From positions 7,511 through 71,510 of the forward strand of contig JAFZSA010000010.1 of the NCBI GenBank assembly GCA_017619585.1: 64,000 nucleotides of DNA. Direction: 5' to 3'. A program made the position numbers and the translations under genes. The stretch comes from Bacteroidaceae bacterium. Its GTDB lineage: Bacteria > Bacteroidota > Bacteroidia > Bacteroidales > Bacteroidaceae. Within the stretch, counting starts at the first letter, position 1; every line of letters begins with the position of its first letter. This document shows, one piece after another, positions 7,326-16,556 of this stretch. The notes beneath the pieces are model-generated. The model had not been told where the DNA came from. It was given only the letters and a program-made list of their open reading frames with translations, and did not search any database.

Positions 7326-10300
7326 TTAAAAAAGGACTTTCTTTCCGTTCACAATGTTGATGCCCTTCTGCAGCTTATTCAGTTTCTGGCCAGCAATATT
7401 ATAAATTGCTCCCTCGCCTTTGGAGAGGGTTGGGGTGAGGCTTTCTATTGCAGTTTCTTCTTCACCATCGAAGTAGAAGGCCTTAACATTGGAAGCAAAG
7501 ATCTCCAAATATGCCTTGCCGGCAGCTATGGTAGTGCCATTGGTAGCCTGATAGAAGGCAACTTCTTTTCCTTCGGGCTTAGCCAGGATGAACTGACTGC
7601 CGTCAGCAACAACATCCTTGTCAGCAGCCTTCAGCAGATTGCCTTCAGCAGCTGCAACTTCCTTGTTGGTTGCAGATACCACATAAGCACCTTCCTTACC
7701 CTTCAAGAGGAGAGCCTCTCCGGCACATGCCTCAGTAACGGGTGTCAGGTGTACCTGACCATTGATAGCAGATTCTGTAACAGTGTATGCCTTGGCAGAA
7801 GACTTACTGAAGTCAACATCCTTATTAGCGACATAGGTAGCATAGCCTGCAGAAGAGATGAATACTACGTTCTTCTCGGGCAGCACCTCGGTACCATCAG
7901 CACCGAAGTTATCGAAGCAGAAGTAAGCGGGAGTGTTCATACCCCAAGAGCTATTGTCTGTGCTACTCATTTCGAAGCCAATCTTAGCCACCTTACCAAG
8001 GCTTGTGAGGTCAACATAGCGCCAGTCATTAATGATATAGGCTGTAGCCTCATCGCGCAGGTCAGCCAGATAGTAATCCTTGGTACCTGTTACCTTATCA
8101 TCGGTATCATAACCAGTAATGGTCAGCTTGAACCAGTCGCCCTTGTCGAACTTCTTGGCAAAGCTGTCGCCACCAGTCATAGAGTTATAAGCATAGCTGC
8201 TATTGGTAATATAAAAGCCAGGAACAACAGCAGGTTCAGTAAGCAGATTTACATAGCAGGGACCAAAATAACCTGTGTTGACATAAGCCACGCCGTAGGT
8301 GGTAGAACCATCATAACCTCCGCCAACAACATTGTTCCACTGGTCGTCAAGTGACTCAAACTTTGTCTCATTGTGATTTGCATAACCGAAGTTCCACCAG
8401 GTAGCATAATCGCTTATGCAACCGCTATCGAACGCATAGTCGCCGCTGACGTAGAATTCACGATCATCGTCATCCTCTGTACCTACGCTCATGTGTCCGT
8501 CCACAGGTTCTGTGATGTCGGCAATATCCTCAAGGGTAGCTTCTGCAAGGATTACAGGAATCTCAGTAACATAGTCGACATAAAGTGTAGCATCATTCTT
8601 AACTTCCTTGATAAACTTGCCCTTCTCATTCAACCAAATGGGATACAAACCATCTACAGTCTCAAACTCAGGCAATGTACCGTTGGTATAGATAATGTCC
8701 TCAACATCAGAGAATTTTGTGGTGTATTTCACCTGGTAAACCTTAGGTCCGTCAAGAACAGGATAGGCATCAACACCAAGGTTCTGGCCATAGGCTTCGC
8801 CCAACAGATGAGCAACATAGCCTGACTTCATCTGCTCGTCAGTAACAGTAGTCTGGCCAGTAACAATGCCGTACTCCTTCAGTGCAAAGGCATTCTTGAC
8901 ATTATCTTTCTTAGTTGTTCCACCGATACATGCACCAACTGTAGTGCCCTCTACGTTACCCAAATTAAAGATATTCTCGATAACTGCTGTAACATTATTA
9001 GAACCAGCTACACCGCCACAGTTGGTAGTACCCGTTACATCACCAGTATTATAGCAATTGGTAACCTTTGCAGTAGCAACACCAACATAACCGGTGATAC
9101 CACCCACATAAGTGCCGACACCAGTTATCTTGGCCTTATTCACACAACGATCAATGATTGCATTCGCACCCATATTGGCAGCAATACCACCAACATACTG
9201 CTTGGCGGAAATCTCTCCGTCAATAGTCACGTTGCTAACAGTAGCATCTTTCAGATAAGCGAAAAGACCCTGATAGGTGGCTGTGGCATTGTTGATATAG
9301 AGACCACTAATGGCATGTCCCTGACCATCAAATACACCTTGATATGCTTTGGCAGTCGTTGTACCGCCGACAGGTGTCCATGCATAGTCGCCCAGATCGA
9401 TATCGGCAGTCAGCACAGCCTTCGTCTTGTATTGTCCGCCGTTCACCTGATTAGCGAACCAAGCCAACTCTGCACCCGTACCAATCTGATAGATACCTTC
9501 TACAGCAGTAGGCTCGGTCATTGTTGTACCATCCCAAGTAGTAACATCAGCACCAGTCAAAGCCACACTGAAAGTCTGCTCACCCTCTGCGTCATCGTCA
9601 ATAGTATAGGTTTGACGGTAACAGCGATAGCCAGCCTTAGAAGCAGTCAGAGCATAGTCACCATAAGTACCTGTATATGTACCATCCTCATTAAGTTTCA
9701 CAGCCTCTCCATTACGTGTCAATGTATATTTTACATTATCCTGCTCACACTGCAGGCGAATGGCAAATTGCTTGGCCTCTTTAATGGGAAGGCGTACCTC
9801 AGGGATAGAGCCAAAATAGGTCTTGTGCGAAATAGCTGTAAAGTTGGCTGAGCGACCAGCCAGTCGACTGGTATTACGATGGTTACCTATAGGATCGCCA
9901 TAACCGTTCACTTGAATCACACCATCGTTCATCAGCAGTTCCGTGCTACCGTCATCAGGAATAGTAACAGTGACAGCCTGTGCGGAAGCTGCAGAACCAA
10001 AGGTATATTGACCACTACCCAAAATCAAAGAAGAACCATTGGGAATACCATTATAAGTCACGTAGGCTGACATGTTATAGATACCAGCCATCTTGTTGGA
10101 AGGATGACGCAATCCTGAGTATTGGATTTTTACCTGATCACCAGGAATAAAAGATTTGCTGCCATTACGAGTTACGTTCGTTATCTCACGGTGGCATTTC
10201 TTAGCAGTCAAAACCTGATAGACGGCATTGCCTGCAGCATCCGTCAGTCGAACAATCTGGCGACCTTCCTTCAAGAATACGGTATAAGAACCGTCTTCGT

Positions 10301-11798
10301 TCTTTGTTACACCTGTTGTACCGAAACCCGTATAGGTGGCCATCTGCTCACCAATTGTAGGATAGGCAAGTTCTACATTCTCTACGCCGAAGGGCTTGAA
10401 GGTATACTCATAACCATCCTCTGTATCCAAATAATAGAAAACGTCGTGCTCGGCATCAACGTATTTGCCAGCCAACTTCTTTGTATCTTCATTATATGAC
10501 TCGTTGATAACCATGTTGGGGTCAATTGCAGATGCACCAGCGCCCACGGTTACAACATAGGCAGCAGTATTCTCTGGCCAGATAGCGCTCCAATACTCAC
10601 CACCCATATAGGTGCTCTTACTTGCACCGCTATAGTAATTTACTCCAATGGCATCATAGGTCACCAAAACGATGGCAGTACCGTTTCCTACAGCCTTGAT
10701 GGTTGCCCAGGGATCGCCCTCGGTTTCTTCAATAGTAATAACACCTGTGCAGGGTGTTCCGTCGGGATTGATAACGGTATAATGGAAGTCGGGCTCCATA
10801 AAATAGTTGTTGGTAGAGTTGTCTGTCAACTCCCAAGAACGCATAGCGTGAGCATCGAAGGTGTCGCCAACATTCAGTTTCAAATGACCACGCTCGTTGA
10901 TATTTACAAAGATATCACCGGTTTCGTAGCCACCATTCCACTGTACATCATGCTTGATGGTCTTGGCACCGAATGCCTCGTAGTCGGCATCTGTAAATGC
11001 CAGATCGGGACGCTTGGTCTCATCCAGATTCATGGTAAAGTAGCCAGCCTGAGTCAAGCCGCCATCCTTCCATGTACGATAGTTATATACCTGACTATTA
11101 GCCAAACGATAGGTTAGTTTCTTGTTACTGCCTTCGTTTTCCACAGACTTAGGCTCCACCTTAGTGAAGGCAATAAAATGACTGAACTTCATGCCCAGGA
11201 AGAACTCAGCATCAGCAGGCACCGTAACGGTGTAGTCGGCTCCCTGAGGAATGGCGCCACTAACGTTTATGCCACCTGTTAGTGTACCTGCCTTGTAGAG
11301 TGTCATATAGTTCTCAGCCTGGCGAGCTTCACTTGGAATCAGCGAAGCATAATAGCTGTTACCATTCATGGCCAGGAAAGTCTTGCGACCAGCAGTAACG
11401 CTATTACCAATAGTAACCGCCTGCTTCACACCTTCTCGCGTGCACACAGTCACCTCTACGGTGTAGTCGGTGTCAACAACCCAGTCTTTGTTGGTGGCAA
11501 AGATGGTGTTTGTAAGCACAGTAAACTCCTGTTCTGACTCATCAGTCACATTGAGTTCAATCGTACCATTGACGGTACTTGCATCCTTGCCATAGGCTGT
11601 CAGCACATAGACACCAGAAGTAACATCAAAAGAATAGGTATTGCTGCTTGGTTCACCAACCATAACAGCATTACCTGTAGCTTTGTCAACCAGACTCATG
11701 GTAGGCGATGTGGTGTTCATCGTCACCTTTACACTGGCTGCATTAGCAATCATACTAAACATTGCTAACGCCATGAAAGAGAGTAATAGCTTTTTCAT
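7326..11798 (-). CDS. Large exported GLUG-repeat / DUF4465 protein of the B12 operon
   Basis: 1490 residues. A signal peptide (MKKLLLSFMALAMFSMIANA) precedes a long beta-rich region. GLUG-type repeats (about residues 795-1010, e.g. GLFAYLKDATVSNVTIDG) follow, then a DUF4465-like domain (about 1105-1300: ATWWNFGYANHNET, FCFDNFGADG). The last roughly 185 residues are a tail shared with three other proteins here (AGYATYV ... IYNIAGQKLNKLQKGINIV), resembling a type IX secretion signal. It follows the BtuG-like gene by 55 bases with no promoter between, so it belongs to the riboswitch-controlled B12 operon. DUF4465 proteins are, from memory, found in Bacteroides B12 loci (BtuH-like), so surface B12 binding is a reasonable inference. 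A GC-rich dispersed repeat encodes TPTLSKGEG just before the tail end. Confidence 0.85.
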   Translation of the reverse strand: MKKLLLSFMALAMFSMIANAASVKVTMNTTSPTMSLVDKATGNAVMVGEPSSNTYSFDVTSGVYVLTAYGKDASTVNGTIELNVTDESEQEFTVLTNTIFATNKDWVVDTDYTVEVTVCTREGVKQAVTIGNSVTAGRKTFLAMNGNSYYASLIPSEARQAENYMTLYKAGTLTGGINVSGAIPQGADYTVTVPADAEFFLGMKFSHFIAFTKVEPKSVENEGSNKKLTYRLANSQVYNYRTWKDGGLTQAGYFTMNLDETKRPDLAFTDADYEAFGAKTIKHDVQWNGGYETGDIFVNINERGHLKLNVGDTFDAHAMRSWELTDNSTNNYFMEPDFHYTVINPDGTPCTGVITIEETEGDPWATIKAVGNGTAIVLVTYDAIGVNYYSGASKSTYMGGEYWSAIWPENTAAYVVTVGAGASAIDPNMVINESYNEDTKKLAGKYVDAEHDVFYYLDTEDGYEYTFKPFGVENVELAYPTIGEQMATYTGFGTTGVTKNEDGSYTVFLKEGRQIVRLTDAAGNAVYQVLTAKKCHREITNVTRNGSKSFIPGDQVKIQYSGLRHPSNKMAGIYNMSAYVTYNGIPNGSSLILGSGQYTFGSAASAQAVTVTIPDDGSTELLMNDGVIQVNGYGDPIGNHRNTSRLAGRSANFTAISHKTYFGSIPEVRLPIKEAKQFAIRLQCEQDNVKYTLTRNGEAVKLNEDGTYTGTYGDYALTASKAGYRCYRQTYTIDDDAEGEQTFSVALTGADVTTWDGTTMTEPTAVEGIYQIGTGAELAWFANQVNGGQYKTKAVLTADIDLGDYAWTPVGGTTTAKAYQGVFDGQGHAISGLYINNATATYQGLFAYLKDATVSNVTIDGEISAKQYVGGIAANMGANAIIDRCVNKAKITGVGTYVGGITGYVGVATAKVTNCYNTGDVTGTTNCGGVAGSNNVTAVIENIFNLGNVEGTTVGACIGGTTKKDNVKNAFALKEYGIVTGQTTVTDEQMKSGYVAHLLGEAYGQNLGVDAYPVLDGPKVYQVKYTTKFSDVEDIIYTNGTLPEFETVDGLYPIWLNEKGKFIKEVKNDATLYVDYVTEIPVILAEATLEDIADITEPVDGHMSVGTEDDDDREFYVSGDYAFDSGCISDYATWWNFGYANHNETKFESLDDQWNNVVGGGYDGSTTYGVAYVNTGYFGPCYVNLLTEPAVVPGFYITNSSYAYNSMTGGDSFAKKFDKGDWFKLTITGYDTDDKVTGTKDYYLADLRDEATAYIINDWRYVDLTSLGKVAKIGFEMSSTDNSSWGMNTPAYFCFDNFGADGTEVLPEKNVVFISSAGYATYVANKDVDFSKSSAKAYTVTESAINGQVHLTPVTEACAGEALLLKGKEGAYVVSATNKEVAAAEGNLLKAADKDVVADGSQFILAKPEGKEVAFYQATNGTTIAAGKAYLEIFASNVKAFYFDGEEETAIESLTPTLSKGEGAIYNIAGQKLNKLQKGINIVNGKKVLF

Positions 11799-11853
11799 GT
11801 AGTCTTAAATTAAATTAGTTAAACACTATTGTTTATATAATATCTTTTTTCCG

Positions 11854-13107
11854 TTACTGATTATAAGTGAAGAGTGAAGAATCTATTCTTCTGCCCATTA
11901 TATCATAGATGACTTCTTCTCTATTTCGAATTTTGAATTTTGAATTTTGAATTGATTCAATGCTGCTCCAGTACCCTTCTGGTGCCAGTGCCAAGAAGTG
12001 GGCAGGATTGATATAGACCTTGTATTTACCAAGGAGCTCACCTTCTGGCGACCACTGGTAAAGGTAGCCGGCGCCTTCAAAAGAACCGGCATCTGTTCCG
12101 TAGATATATCCTGTATAGGGATTTACATATATTCCATAGGGCATCGTCATCTTCTTTATGTCAGTCAATACCGTACCAGGGAACCGTTCTTCCACACCAC
12201 TTCCTCCCATGCTAAGCATCACCTCCTCCGGGTCTATCGTAACGTAATTAAACGTGTATTCATTGGTAATGTATGAGTAACGTGAACCAATAGCCATGAA
12301 TTTACCGTCAAGAGTTGTACAGCTGTAGGTAGAAGCATATTCTAACTTCACAAAACAGTCTTCATCTCCCTGCAATGCTTTTTCACAATCAAAGATGATA
12401 CAAGCTGCAGGTGTCTCATAGTAGTCTCCAGGCGAGTTGATGCACAGATAACGTCCGCTCTGCGAAAGCTTACCATACAGGTTAATCTGCCCCACGTCAA
12501 TGGTATTCTCCACCTGCATCGTTTCTGCATTCAGGATGCTCACCGTTGTCTCATACTCATGGTCCTCGCCAGTTCCAGCATATCCGCCTGTGTTGGCAAT
12601 AAAGAGTCTGCCGTCATAAAGTGCTATACCCTCTGGTTCATAGCCTACCTCGCAGGCAGCAATACACTTGAAGTTGCTGATGTCTATCTTTGCCACAAAG
12701 CCTTTCTCGAAGTACTGAGTGCCGTTCGTTGTCTCACACTCATGTCCGTAACTGGTGACATAGACGTATCTACCATCTGTGCAAAGCTTACGGTTGTTGG
12801 GGATATCCTCAGTAGCTGCTACAGCCTTACCCTCTGGGGTGATGAACTGCACCACGTTAGACCAGTTAATGGCAATGGCTATCAGGTTCTCATTCACCTG
12901 TATGATGTCGTTGGGCGTGTCTCCCAACTTAGATCCGTTAACATCGCGGAACCACTGGTTACTTACCACCTTTCCGTCCTGGAAGTACGTAACTCTTCCA
13001 TTATCTGCCTGCCATAGCCCTTCATTGAGCAGGATAATCCTCTCCTGCGCTATGCTAAATGATATATGACAAATAATCAATGATAATATAATCACCAGTC
13101 GTTTCAT
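11854..13107 (-). CDS. BtuG-like secreted beta-propeller, probable B12-binding partner of BtuB
   Basis: 417 residues with a signal peptide ending near SFSIAQ and repeated propeller-type strands (e.g. LCTDGRYVYVTSYG, GIALYDGRLFIANTGG, GIYVNPYTGYIYGTDAGSF), as in YncE-like/DUF5074 proteins. BtuG of Bacteroides is such a propeller, sits on BtuB and binds cobalamin with high affinity. Here the gene directly follows the receptor gene (43-base gap) in a cobalamin-riboswitch operon. Unlike Bacteroides BtuG it has no lipobox after the signal; it ends in a short sorting-tail-like sequence (EEVIYDIMGRRID). The linker before the tail (QNSKFKIRN) is encoded by an AATTCAAAATTC repeat. B12 binding is inferred from context. 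Confidence 0.78.
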   Translation of the reverse strand: MKRLVIILSLIICHISFSIAQERIILLNEGLWQADNGRVTYFQDGKVVSNQWFRDVNGSKLGDTPNDIIQVNENLIAIAINWSNVVQFITPEGKAVAATEDIPNNRKLCTDGRYVYVTSYGHECETTNGTQYFEKGFVAKIDISNFKCIAACEVGYEPEGIALYDGRLFIANTGGYAGTGEDHEYETTVSILNAETMQVENTIDVGQINLYGKLSQSGRYLCINSPGDYYETPAACIIFDCEKALQGDEDCFVKLEYASTYSCTTLDGKFMAIGSRYSYITNEYTFNYVTIDPEEVMLSMGGSGVEERFPGTVLTDIKKMTMPYGIYVNPYTGYIYGTDAGSFEGAGYLYQWSPEGELLGKYKVYINPAHFLALAPEGYWSSIESIQNSKFKIRNREEVIYDIMGRRIDSSLFTYNQ

Positions 13108-13150
13108 ATTCTTAACTCTTAATTTCTCCCCCTAAAGGGGGCTGGGGGGG

Positions 13151-15256
13151 CTATATCCCAAAGCTTACCGTCACCTTATAGTTTCTACCCGGCATAGGAT
13201 AACGTGGGATGTGTTCGTACTGTATGTCCAGCACATCGCAGACCTCCAGACAAAGGCCCCATGATGTTTTACCTATATGATGGGTGTAATCCAATTTCAT
13301 ATCAACATTATGGTAAGGCTCCAGAATATCCTCCGGGTCGGCCTTGCTCCACATACGTTCTCCAACGTACAGGTAGGAGGTTGTGAACCGCAGATTCCGC
13401 CATCCCATGATGGCAGTGACACCAGTGGATAGAGTAGGCGAGTAGCAGATAGGCTTGTCATACATATCCTCATCCTCAGGGTCGGTACGGTCCACATCAC
13501 GTTGCCATGTAAGCGAAGTAATCAGCGAACCGTTCCAGTCTCCTCTTTTATAATGTCCCTTGACCGTAGTGTTCAGTCCCCGGCAGAAGGTATAGCCATA
13601 GTTCATCATAGACCACGTATAAGTTCCCTTCAGGGGCAGGCAGACAATACGGTTCTCAATCTTGTTCTGATAAACGTCACACTGAATATCCATTGAACAT
13701 TGACCATTATTACTATCCTCTTGCTCCTTGCCTCTTGCTCCTTGCCCCTTAAAATTTGAATTTTGCTTTTTGAATTTTGAATTAGACAAATGGTACTCAA
13801 TCCCTAAATTAAACTGTTTGGTGTATTCCGGCTTCAGATTGCGGTTACCGACCTGGGTGTAGTAGAGGTCGTTGAGCGTTGGGGCGCGGAAGATTTCCTT
13901 GTACCATCCGCGCAGTGTTATATTATTATATAAGGTATAGGCAAGCGAGACGGCAGGCGTCCAACGGTCCAAAGGGTCGGCAGCACCTACATGGGCAAAG
14001 GTATAGTCGTTGTAACGCTGATGCAGCAACGAGGCTGCTGCCTGAATGCCACGGTAGTTCATCTGTGCAGCCAGGACTTGCTTCTGATCTACACGTATCA
14101 CGTCATCAAAGCGTTTCAGGTCGGCACGTAGGATACTGAAGCGGACATCATAGCTGGTTGAGAGTGAAAGCCACTTCCAAGGCAGATAAGCCAGACAAAG
14201 AGCTCCATATACATCCTGTTGGCGGTAGTGGTTATTCACGCGGGCTGTGTTCTGGTTTTCGGGATAGTCGGTACAATAGCGCAGATATTCGTTGGTATAT
14301 TTGCTATTGGCCTTAAAGAGCAGTTTCCTGAGGAACTTCTGCTGATAACTTGCCTGCACAAAGAAGTCGCGGTCCCATTCGCGTCCCACATTGGTATATT
14401 TGTCGCTCAGACGTCGCACAATACCGCCTGGGCAACCTCTTTCTGAATCGTAATAGTATATATGTGAGGAAAAGCCACCCTTGAACAAAGCGCCCTCAAT
14501 GCGTCCGTAGCGAATGTCGCTGTTGGCCCTTCGACCAACCGTATCCTCGTATTCCGAATGGTAGCGGAAAGGATAATCGCCACGCGATGTACAGTACTCG
14601 CCGTCTATGAAACCCTGCCACCCATGCCAGTTGAACTGCCCGTTCAGTTTGGTCATCCAAGTATGGAACGAAGCATTACGGAGTTGTATAGATAGCGAAT
14701 CATGGGTAGGGCGACGTGTCTGCAGATAGACCGTAGCACCAGATGCATATTCGCTGGCCGACTGGCAGTAGTCCAACTTGTTGGCATTATAGAGCGATAC
14801 CGACTCCAACGATGACAGTGAGAATTTGCCTAAGTCAACAGTTCCGTTCTGTGCGTTGGTGATACGGATGCCATCCACGTATATGCCTACATGCTGGGCG
14901 CCCAACGAACGAACATTTATGGTCTTCAGCCCGCCCAGCCCGCCATAGTCCTTTATCTGTACACCTGCAAAGTACTTCAGGGCATCGGCAACTGATGTGT
15001 TACTGAGTGCCTGAAGGTCAACTCCGCTCAGTTTCTGAGATGTTGCAATAGTACGGGTAGGTTGTTTGGTGGAAACTATAACCTCGTTCAACTGGTGAAC
15101 GGTATCCTTCTTCTCCATCTCTGTCCCATGCCCCATGCTCCTTGCTCCATGCTCCGCGGAATATAGATTCTGCGCACTGGCACTTACTGTCACAGTAAAT
15201 ACCAATGCGGTAAACAGAATCGTTTGCAGATAGTAATAATTCAAATCATAATTCAT
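13151..15256 (-). CDS. btuB: TonB-dependent outer-membrane receptor, BtuB-like (vitamin B12)
   Basis: 701 residues: signal sequence, a plug domain (NEVIVSTKQPTRTIATSQKL ... DALKYFAGVQIKDYGGLGG, about 55-160) and a 22-strand-type barrel ending in an aromatic strand (YKVTVSFGI). The gene lies directly behind a cobalamin riboswitch and before a BtuG-like gene, so cobalamin is the likely ligand. Two runs of dispersed repeat are in frame: near residue 37 (ARSMGHGTEMEKK) and around residues 490-515 in an extracellular-loop position (NSKFKKQNSNFKGQGARGKE). The start MNYDLNYYY is encoded by an ATGAATTATGA repeat. The stop codon abuts a GC-rich palindrome. Confidence 0.9.
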   Translation of the reverse strand: MNYDLNYYYLQTILFTALVFTVTVSASAQNLYSAEHGARSMGHGTEMEKKDTVHQLNEVIVSTKQPTRTIATSQKLSGVDLQALSNTSVADALKYFAGVQIKDYGGLGGLKTINVRSLGAQHVGIYVDGIRITNAQNGTVDLGKFSLSSLESVSLYNANKLDYCQSASEYASGATVYLQTRRPTHDSLSIQLRNASFHTWMTKLNGQFNWHGWQGFIDGEYCTSRGDYPFRYHSEYEDTVGRRANSDIRYGRIEGALFKGGFSSHIYYYDSERGCPGGIVRRLSDKYTNVGREWDRDFFVQASYQQKFLRKLLFKANSKYTNEYLRYCTDYPENQNTARVNNHYRQQDVYGALCLAYLPWKWLSLSTSYDVRFSILRADLKRFDDVIRVDQKQVLAAQMNYRGIQAAASLLHQRYNDYTFAHVGAADPLDRWTPAVSLAYTLYNNITLRGWYKEIFRAPTLNDLYYTQVGNRNLKPEYTKQFNLGIEYHLSNSKFKKQNSNFKGQGARGKEQEDSNNGQCSMDIQCDVYQNKIENRIVCLPLKGTYTWSMMNYGYTFCRGLNTTVKGHYKRGDWNGSLITSLTWQRDVDRTDPEDEDMYDKPICYSPTLSTGVTAIMGWRNLRFTTSYLYVGERMWSKADPEDILEPYHNVDMKLDYTHHIGKTSWGLCLEVCDVLDIQYEHIPRYPMPGRNYKVTVSFGI

Positions 15257-15420
15257 AGTGCATAGTTCATAGTGAAACTATACTTCGCTCCACGCAACGC
15301 TTATGCGTAGCGAAGAACAACGTTAATTCCCAATTGTCAATTGGTCATTGTCAATGTCTCCCCCTAAAGGGGGTGTGGAGTCATTTCATCCTTGTCCCGA
15401 GGATGCATGTTATATATACA
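15257..15420. repeat. Leader segment with mixed dispersed repeats
   Basis: Between riboswitch and btuB start: CATAGTTCATAGTGAA-type repeat (15254-15276), a palindrome-like GCTTATGCGTAGCGAAGAAC run (15299-15318), CAATTGTCAATTGGTCATTG (15332-15351) and the GC-rich CCCCCTAAAGGGGG palindrome (15360-15373). No open frame. The last could hide or expose the btuB start in the mRNA; that is speculation. Confidence 0.5.
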
Positions 15421-15600
15421 AAATGGCAGGTTTCCTGACTTTTGCCCGTCAGCGCGTCTTCCCAGGTTGTTCCCAGTGACTTTTTATGCGCTGCGAAAAA
15501 GGCAATTACAGTAGCGGGCACTGCTCCGGATTCACACCGGATTCCCTCTCTACGCTGATTACTCCATTTACACGGAGTGCACAGGTATCACCATAATGCG
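15421..15600 (-). ncRNA. Cobalamin (B12) riboswitch
   Basis: On the minus strand the conserved cobalamin-aptamer elements appear in order: GGTGATACCTGTGCACTCCG near the 5' end, then GGGAATCCGGTGTGAATCCG, then the B12-box-like GCAGTGCCCGCTACTGTAA (15505-15523), then a helix with AGTCACTGGGAACAACCTGG and the 3' element GTCAGGAAACCTGCC (15425-15439). It starts a few bases after a promoter and precedes btuB by about 165 bases. Binding of adenosyl- or hydroxocobalamin is expected to repress the operon running to 7.1 kb. Confidence 0.95.
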
Positions 15601-15603
15601 GGA

Positions 15604-15634
15604 CAAAGATACGAATAAGTGAGAGAAATACAAA
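15604..15634 (-). promoter_or_regulatory. Promoter of the B12 operon
   Basis: Minus strand TTTG (15631-15634), 19 bases, TATCTTTG (15604-15611). Transcription would begin near 15597, immediately before the riboswitch aptamer. Confidence 0.85.
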
Positions 15635-15641
15635 ATAAATC

Positions 15642-15671
15642 ACAAAAAAAGAAGAGGCATTGTGCCTCTTC
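15642..15671 (-). terminator. Terminator of the second sigma-factor operon
   Basis: Perfect 9-bp stem GAAGAGGCA (15651-15659) / TGCCTCTTC (15663-15671) with a 3-base loop. It is followed on the minus strand by TTTTTTT and lies 9 bases after the DUF4252 stop codon. Confidence 0.9.
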
Positions 15672-15679
15672 CTATGATG

Positions 15680-16147
15680 TTAGCCTTTCCTGGTCATCTT
15701 CATTACATCTTCCAGATTAAATTTACCCGAGAAGACTATCACCGTTACCGTCCCGTCTCCGTCCGTTACCATAACCACGGACGACTGTTGCTTTCCTTCT
15801 GAGTGATAGATGTTTACTTTGCTGTCGTCCTCGTTAACTTGCATCAACTTTTCGTACTTGCCGTTTGAGAGTATTCCTTGTACCTCCTTCTTCAGTTTCT
15901 TGCCGGCCTCCGGGTATTCAGATGTGATAATCTGTATGGCTGACAACTTATTGGATAGCGAACTGACGTCCACCCCCGGCATGTTAGCCATCTTGCCTAC
16001 CATACCAATCATATATTTAGAGATGTAGACGTAGGTTACGTTCTTTGTATCTGCATATTTCTCGAACTCCTTTACCTGTGCGCTGGCGGTTAGGCAGAGC
16101 AGTGCCAATACGGTGCAGAGCAGTGATTTTATGATTGTCCGTTTCAT
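15680..16147 (-). CDS. DUF4252 exported protein
   Basis: 155 residues with a signal peptide (MKRTIIKSLLCTVLALLCLTASA, cleavage near SAQ). The mature part matches the DUF4252 pattern: NVTYVYISKYMIGMVG, SSLSNKLSAIQIITSE, and a C-terminal VTVIVFSGKFNLEDVMKM. Molecular function of the family is unknown; it is common beside ECF sigma genes in Bacteroidetes. It is the last gene of a five-gene operon, one base after the membrane-protein gene, with a terminator directly behind. Two other proteins in the operon look related. Confidence 0.85.
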   Translation of the reverse strand: MKRTIIKSLLCTVLALLCLTASAQVKEFEKYADTKNVTYVYISKYMIGMVGKMANMPGVDVSSLSNKLSAIQIITSEYPEAGKKLKKEVQGILSNGKYEKLMQVNEDDSKVNIYHSEGKQQSSVVMVTDGDGTVTVIVFSGKFNLEDVMKMTRKG

Positions 16148-16148
16148 A

Positions 16149-16556
16149 TTATTTCAATGCGTTTAATTGATCGTTTAAAGTTCTTTCTGCTTTCTCACTT
16201 ATTGTATTTACTTTCTCCAGTTGTTCCATCCCCTTGTTCAGGTTCATGGCCAGCAGGTTTAGTGCGCGCTCTGCTTCCTGCTTTGCCATAACAGGATCCT
16301 GGTAGGTATCTTGTTCGGCAGGGTTCTGCCCAAACTTCTGGTAGCCCAATCCAAAGACAATGGCAATACAGGCTGCAACGGCTGCGTACTGTAGGATACG
16401 CGGACGGAAGGATATCTGTCTTCTTTTTCCCTTGTCTTTGGAGAGGGCAGGGGTGAGGCTTTCTTTTTCCCACTCATCTATCTTGGTAGAGAGGCGTTCC
16501 TCCAGTCCTTCTGGGATAGGGATGCGTTCCAGTTCTTCAAAGTTCAGTTTGTCCAT
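16149..16556 (-). CDS. Small single-pass membrane protein of sigma operon 2, possible anti-sigma
   Basis: 135 residues with a cytoplasmic N-terminus (MDKLNFEELERIPIPEGLEE), one transmembrane helix (ILQYAAVAACIAIVFGLGY, about residues 52-70) and a C-terminal helical region (NLLAMNLNKGMEQLEKVN). It overlaps the sigma gene by 13 bases. Layout and context equal those of the 6149-6499 protein. The linker just before the membrane segment, ESLTPALSKDKGK, is encoded by the GC-rich dispersed repeat (about 16430-16463), an in-frame insertion. A regulatory partnership with the sigma factor is inferred. Confidence 0.78.
   Translation of the reverse strand: MDKLNFEELERIPIPEGLEERLSTKIDEWEKESLTPALSKDKGKRRQISFRPRILQYAAVAACIAIVFGLGYQKFGQNPAEQDTYQDPVMAKQEAERALNLLAMNLNKGMEQLEKVNTISEKAERTLNDQLNALK

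Noticed and set aside
7015..7329. 104-residue plus-strand frame
   Set aside because: It is antisense to the micro-peptide gene, which has three close relatives in the window; the plus frame has none and crosses a terminator hairpin.
7749..10499. Several plus-strand frames over the large DUF4465 gene
   Set aside because: Shadows of a long, clearly coding minus-strand gene; no family resemblance or promoters.
16195..16477. Alternative minus-strand frames in the anti-sigma-like gene
   Set aside because: They arise from the inserted GC-rich repeat, which is open in several frames; the membrane-protein frame fits operon overlaps.
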